A DNA stretch of 64,000 nt, taken from the NCBI GenBank assembly GCA_017164015.1, contig CP071065.1:7469501-7533500 (forward strand), written 5' to 3'. Below are positions 60,535 through 64,000 of this stretch, piece after piece. Position 1 is the first letter of the stretch, and every line of letters starts with the position of its first letter. Origin of the DNA: Nostoc sp. UHCC 0702. Its GTDB lineage: Bacteria; Cyanobacteriota; Cyanobacteriia; Cyanobacteriales; Nostocaceae. The position numbers were made by a program, and so were the translations under genes. The notes under the pieces were generated by a model that was not told the DNA's origin, searched no databases, and saw nothing but the letters and a program-made list of their open reading frames with translations.

Positions 60535-61422
60535 ATGAAAACATCGCGCTTCTCTCGGATGCAGTTGCTAGATAATGATACATTTGCTGCTTGGATTTTT
60601 TTGACACCCGCATTGATATTACTGGGTGTTTTCGTCATTTGGCCGATCGCTTATGTGTTGTATCTTAGTTTTACTGCTGGTAGTTTCACTTCAACAGGTA
60701 TTTATTGGATAGGCTTAAAAAACTACTGGCGCTTGTTACTCACTCCAGATTTCGGACAAGTTGTTGGTAACACCGTTTATTTTAGCGCTGCCACACTGAT
60801 TCCTAGTTTAGTGATTCCCTTGGGAGTGGCAGTGCTATTAAACCGCTCCTTTGCTTTACGAGGAATACTGCGGAGTGCCTATTTTTTACCTTCAATTATC
60901 TCTCTTGTGGCGGCTGGTTTAGGATTTCGCTGGCTATTTCAAAATACTGGGCCTGTAAACGGGCTGTTAAATGTATTTGGCATTGCACCAATTGCTTGGC
61001 TAGGAGATACATTTTGGGCAATGCCAGTGGTAATTGTCATGACTATTTGGAAACAACTAGGTTTTAATATGGTGGTGTTTTTAGCAGGGTTGCAGGCAAT
61101 TCCCTCCAGTCGCTATGAAGCAGCCGAATTGGATGGAGCTAATGGTTGGCAACAATTTTGGCATGTCACCCTACCCGGATTACGACCTACTGTAATATTT
61201 GTTGCAATCACCACTGCTATTTTTACATTGCGGAGTTTTGAGCAAGTTTTTGTGATGACAGGTGGCGGGCCGTTGAATTCAACTAACCTACTGGTTTACT
61301 ACATTTACCAAGAAGCTTTTTCTCAATTTGATTTTGGTTATGCAGCAGCAGCAGCAACATTGCTGTTAGCAGTGACATTTGTACTAGTGTATTTGCAGTT
61401 ACGTACTTCCAGGGAAGAGTAG
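60535..61422 (+). CDS. sugar ABC transporter permease (MalF/UgpA type)
   Basis: 295 aa, six membrane segments. AWIFLTPALILLGVFVIWPI and the coupling loop EAAELDGANGWQQFWHVTLP (E-A-A-x3-G) are diagnostic. No partner permease, ATPase or binding protein is adjacent; the lipoprotein at 4472-5887 is of the matching class but 55 kb away. The stop lies just before a GATGAGGGA array. Confidence 0.92.
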   Translation: MKTSRFSRMQLLDNDTFAAWIFLTPALILLGVFVIWPIAYVLYLSFTAGSFTSTGIYWIGLKNYWRLLLTPDFGQVVGNTVYFSAATLIPSLVIPLGVAVLLNRSFALRGILRSAYFLPSIISLVAAGLGFRWLFQNTGPVNGLLNVFGIAPIAWLGDTFWAMPVVIVMTIWKQLGFNMVVFLAGLQAIPSSRYEAAELDGANGWQQFWHVTLPGLRPTVIFVAITTAIFTLRSFEQVFVMTGGGPLNSTNLLVYYIYQEAFSQFDFGYAAAAATLLLAVTFVLVYLQLRTSREE

Positions 61423-61973
61423 GGGGGATGGGGAGATGGGGGGATAAGGGAGATGAGGGGGATGAGGGAGATGAGGGGGATGAGGGAGATGAGGGAGATG
61501 AGGGAGATGAGGGGGATGAGGGAGATGAGGGAGATGAGGGAGATGAGGGAGATGAGGGGGATGAGGGAGATGAGGGAGATGAGGGGGATGAGGGAGATGA
61601 GGGAGATGAGGGGGATGAGGGGGATGGGGAGAATAACTAATGACCACTGACAACTGACAACTGACAACTGACAACTGACAACTGACCACCCTCACCAGTT
61701 GACTTTATTCGCACCGATCTACTTATTGACTATTGACTATTGACTATTAACTCTTAATCCTGACATTTTTTCACATTATCAATTTTTCCTGACCTATGTC
61801 AGTATTTTTTGTTGTGCCAACTTCGTTACAAGCTGATTTGACGTAAGTTTGAAATTTTTTCTCAATTTATTACTAATTTTTAGTTAACCTGATTCACGTT
61901 TGCGGTGTACGCTCGATATACAGTAACTCTCACAATTAACCTTTGCGATTACTTACACTCTGAGGTGAATACT
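61423..61973. other. intergenic simple repeats
   Basis: GATGAGGGA/GATGAGGGG 9-bp units (61,448-61,630), ACAACTG 7-bp units (about 61,645-61,687) and TGACTAT 7-bp units (about 61,724-61,750) follow one another. Frames through the first array are open in several phases only because its period is nine. The last 200 bp is AT-rich and should carry the promoter of the pentapeptide gene. Confidence 0.8.
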
Positions 61974-62633
61974 ATGAGAAATTATGCTGACAAAAAGGAA
62001 TTAATACTGAGTCAAATCAAAGATAAATTTTGTCAGCGCAGGGATTTCAGTAAATGTGACTTGAGTGGTATTGATTTGGAAGCAGTTGATTTAAGTGGTA
62101 TGAACTTGACAGGAGCAGATTTACAAGGGGCAAATTTGTCTGGTTCTGACTTGAGTGGTGCTAACCTGAGTAAGGCAAATTTAATGCAAGCTACTTTGTG
62201 CAAAGCTAATTTATATCAAGCTGCTTTGTCAGAAGCCAATTTAATTAATGCTGATTTAACGCGCACAAATTTATGTAGAGCTTTTTTGTGGCGATCGCAA
62301 TGTTATGGTATTAAACTTTGGGGAGCTTCTTTGTGTGATGCATATTTAAGTGAAGCAGACCTGAGTGCAGCCATATTAGTTGAAGCATCGTTGATAGAAG
62401 CCAACTTAGTCAAAGCAAATCTCGCAGGAGCAAAGCTATGTGGAGCGATACTGCTAGAAGCTAATTTAACTGAAGTAAACTTAACAGGTGCAGATCTCAC
62501 ATGGGCAAACTTAACCAAAGCAAACTTAAGTGCAGCCAACCTAAATGAGACAAAAATATTTTATGCTAAACTGCGGGACACTATCATGCCAGATGGCACA
62601 ATTCATGACCCCCAAATAGTTATTTTTGAATGA
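61974..62633 (+). CDS. pentapeptide-repeat protein
   Basis: 219 aa from the ATG at 61,974 (GAGGTG 8 bp upstream; a GTG at 61,905 is less likely). No signal or membrane segment. A short N-terminal helix (NYADKKELILSQIKDKFCQR) precedes about 30 A(D/N)LXX pentapeptides (LSGANLSKANLMQATLCKA) forming a beta-helix, and a short tail. Function unknown. AGTTAGG repeats follow the stop. Confidence 0.85.
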   Translation: MRNYADKKELILSQIKDKFCQRRDFSKCDLSGIDLEAVDLSGMNLTGADLQGANLSGSDLSGANLSKANLMQATLCKANLYQAALSEANLINADLTRTNLCRAFLWRSQCYGIKLWGASLCDAYLSEADLSAAILVEASLIEANLVKANLAGAKLCGAILLEANLTEVNLTGADLTWANLTKANLSAANLNETKIFYAKLRDTIMPDGTIHDPQIVIFE

Positions 62634-62728
62634 GTTAAAAGTTAGGAATTAGGAGTTAGGAGTTAGGAGTTTGGAGTTGAGAGTTTGATTTAACTATTAA
62701 CTCCTAACTTTTAACTATAAACTTTTAT

Positions 62729-63508
62729 TTAAAACTCCCGTTTTGAGAAAATGTAAATAGCGATCGCTAACAGCATGACACTGTAAAATAAGCCATAGAC
62801 AACATTGGCAATTAGTGCTGTTAAATCAGGCAATGCTTGCAAACCATAAACTGCTTCGTTTTTTAAATCTAGTCGAGATAAATCTGGTATGATGAGATAT
62901 AAAATTTGAGCAAATAGTTCTAGAACTCGGTTACTACCCAGACGACCAAATTTTACTAAATCTTGAGTAATGTTCCCCATTAAGTAGACTGCAAAAGTTA
63001 AAGTTATTGCTAATAAAGAACTGGTGAAGACACTAAAGGTAATAGCTACAGCGGCCATTAAAGACAACTGAAAAAATAGAAAGACTGCGGCAATTAAAAT
63101 ACTTGCTGTTTGATGGGGAATCTTACCAAGTTGTAAAAATATTAAATAAATCGTTGTCATCGTCGCAACGAGTACAGCCAGCACTGCTACTAAACCTAAG
63201 AATTTACCTGAAATAATTTCACTGCGACTGACAGGTTTAGCAATTAACACTAAAATAGTGCGTTTCTCAATTTCTTTGTTAACCAGCCCTGTACCAACAA
63301 ATATGGCAATAATCAGAGTAATTACACTCATTGCTGCCATACCAAAGTCTAAAAATATTTTGTTTTCAGTACTGGCTGAAAATTCTGGTAGTACGCGGAT
63401 AGCGATAGTAAGTATAACAGCATAAAAACCGATAATATACAAGATGCGATCGCGTACTACTTCCTGAAATACATTTTTCGCAATTACAAAAATTTTGGTG
63501 ATAGTCAT
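62729..63508 (-). CDS. ABC-2 type transporter permease
   Basis: 259 aa, six membrane segments. VVRDRILYIIGFYAVILTIA, GTGLVNKEIEKRTILVLIAK and PVSRSEIISGKFLGLVAVLA are typical of ABC-2 permeases of the exporter class (NosY-like). The matching ATPase is not in the window on this side and may lie beyond the neighbouring gene. TAGTCAA repeats begin directly upstream of the start (about 63,509-63,532). Confidence 0.88.
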   Translation of the reverse strand: MTITKIFVIAKNVFQEVVRDRILYIIGFYAVILTIAIRVLPEFSASTENKIFLDFGMAAMSVITLIIAIFVGTGLVNKEIEKRTILVLIAKPVSRSEIISGKFLGLVAVLAVLVATMTTIYLIFLQLGKIPHQTASILIAAVFLFFQLSLMAAVAITFSVFTSSLLAITLTFAVYLMGNITQDLVKFGRLGSNRVLELFAQILYLIIPDLSRLDLKNEAVYGLQALPDLTALIANVVYGLFYSVMLLAIAIYIFSKREF

Positions 63509-63590
63509 TAGTCAATAGTCAATAGTCAATAGTTATTTCTCCCCATCACCCCATCCCCCTATTTCCCCATCACCCCATCACCCCATCGCA

Positions 63591-64000
63591 TCACTGCTGC
63601 GGTGGTGACGCCCCACCAATTAATCTATTTAGGCGATCGCAATCGATTTCTGCAACTGTGTTAATATCATCTGATTGACTGATGCGTGTGTTAACGTTTC
63701 TTGGAGATGCTGCAACCGGCTCAATGCGACAAGATTTCTTCAAGTAATATCCCCGTGGGTTAGAACTTGGGCCTAACCAGATACTTAGCAAATCTAATAT
63801 ATATCCTGACTTATTATCTCCTACACGCGCTTCAGCACGCCATAATTCCTTTTCTTCATATTGTCCCAGGTATTTATTTATTACTTGATTACCCAAATTC
63901 CCTACTCGCGTGTTCGCTTCAGACAGCCATTTTTCGACTTCTGACCAAGGTTTTTCAGCTATTTCTTGTTCTACTCTTGGTTGTAATTTATCTAGAATCA
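63591..64000 (-). CDS. 3' part of an unrecognised gene running off the right edge
   Basis: The frame is open from the window edge to a TGA at 63,591-63,593, about 136 codons (LDKLQPRVEQEIAEKPWSEV, EKWLSEANTRVGNLGNQVIN, DLLSIWLGPSSNPRGYYLKK). There is no start within the window apart from internal candidates, so the true start lies to the right. The composition is protein-like and soluble. The family is not recognised. Its stop is next to CCCCATCA repeats (63,541-63,590). Confidence 0.6.
   Translation of the reverse strand, partial: ILDKLQPRVEQEIAEKPWSEVEKWLSEANTRVGNLGNQVINKYLGQYEEKELWRAEARVGDNKSGYILDLLSIWLGPSSNPRGYYLKKSCRIEPVAASPRNVNTRISQSDDINTVAEIDCDRLNRLIGGASPPQQ

Noticed and set aside
61428..61695. 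Frames of about 65-110 codons through the GATGAGGGA array
   Set aside because: Pure 9-bp repeat translated in several phases and both strands; the same sequence occurs inverted at 58,008-58,072 as clear non-coding DNA.

Overview
This window looks like chromosome of a filamentous, probably heterocyst-forming cyanobacterium (Nostocales; Nostoc, Anabaena or Calothrix type). The evidence is the very frequent HIP1 octamer GCGATCGC, a moderately AT-rich composition, and a typical family set: Uma2 nucleases, DUF3326, pentapeptide-repeat proteins, a Ser/Thr-His hybrid kinase, a GUN4 domain, a SelD-oxidoreductase fusion and a type IV pilin-like G/H protein. Short tandem repeats and small palindromic elements sit between the genes in unusual density. 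No species can be named from the sequence alone. I saw no tRNA, rRNA or CRISPR array.

Layout. 0-7 kb: a nuclease-like protein, a UbiH-type FAD hydroxylase, YebC, a sugar-binding lipoprotein and a Uma2 nuclease. 7-8 kb: a gene-free block of repeats (a 21-bp tandem array and tandem miniature elements). 8-14 kb: a CHAT protease with TPR repeats, followed by two overlapping genes (115 and 486 aa, the second membrane-anchored). This is the best candidate for a CHAT/TPR conflict system. 14-19.5 kb: a giant Ser/Thr kinase-STAND ATPase-GAF-histidine kinase. 20-25 kb: a heme-oxygenase-like diiron protein, DUF554, an Rpn/DUF2887 protein, an exported protein, glucokinase and a histidine phosphatase. 25.8-33.2 kb: a complete branched-chain/neutral amino-acid ABC transporter (livK-H-M-G-F order, minus strand) interrupted by Uma2 and toxin-antitoxin-like cassettes. 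33.2-37.5 kb: a repeat-rich, gene-poor stretch with a GAF protein truncated by a decayed IS200/IS605 element. 37.5-43 kb: the SelD fusion and two pentapeptide-repeat membrane proteins. 43-48 kb: a dense island of small toxin-antitoxin and nuclease genes. 48-51 kb: acnB. 51-56 kb: DUF4351, a RAYT remnant, a TIR-GUN4-membrane protein with an upstream partner, and Uma2. 56-64 kb: ferredoxin, a 59-aa protein, DUF3326, a CPBP protease, purN, a pilin-like protein, a sugar ABC permease, a pentapeptide protein, an ABC-2 permease and a gene running off the right edge.

The most unusual theme is traffic between intergenic repeats and reading frames. A dispersed intergenic repeat has entered the CHAT gene in frame and been amplified to six 108-bp copies. 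The SelD fusion linker and the PurN C-terminal tail are written in the same kinds of simple repeat. Several genes take their stop codon from a repeat: the giant kinase (inside a miniature-element terminal repeat), DUF3326, the 59-aa protein, PurN and the Rpn fragment. At least three families of miniature inverted-repeat elements are present, one containing two copies of another.

Two clusters deserve priority as possible undescribed systems: the CHAT-TPR/115-aa/486-aa locus (8.0-14.0 kb) and the TIR-GUN4-membrane protein with its 163-aa partner (53.3-54.9 kb). All functional statements come from reading motifs by eye; no database search was run.
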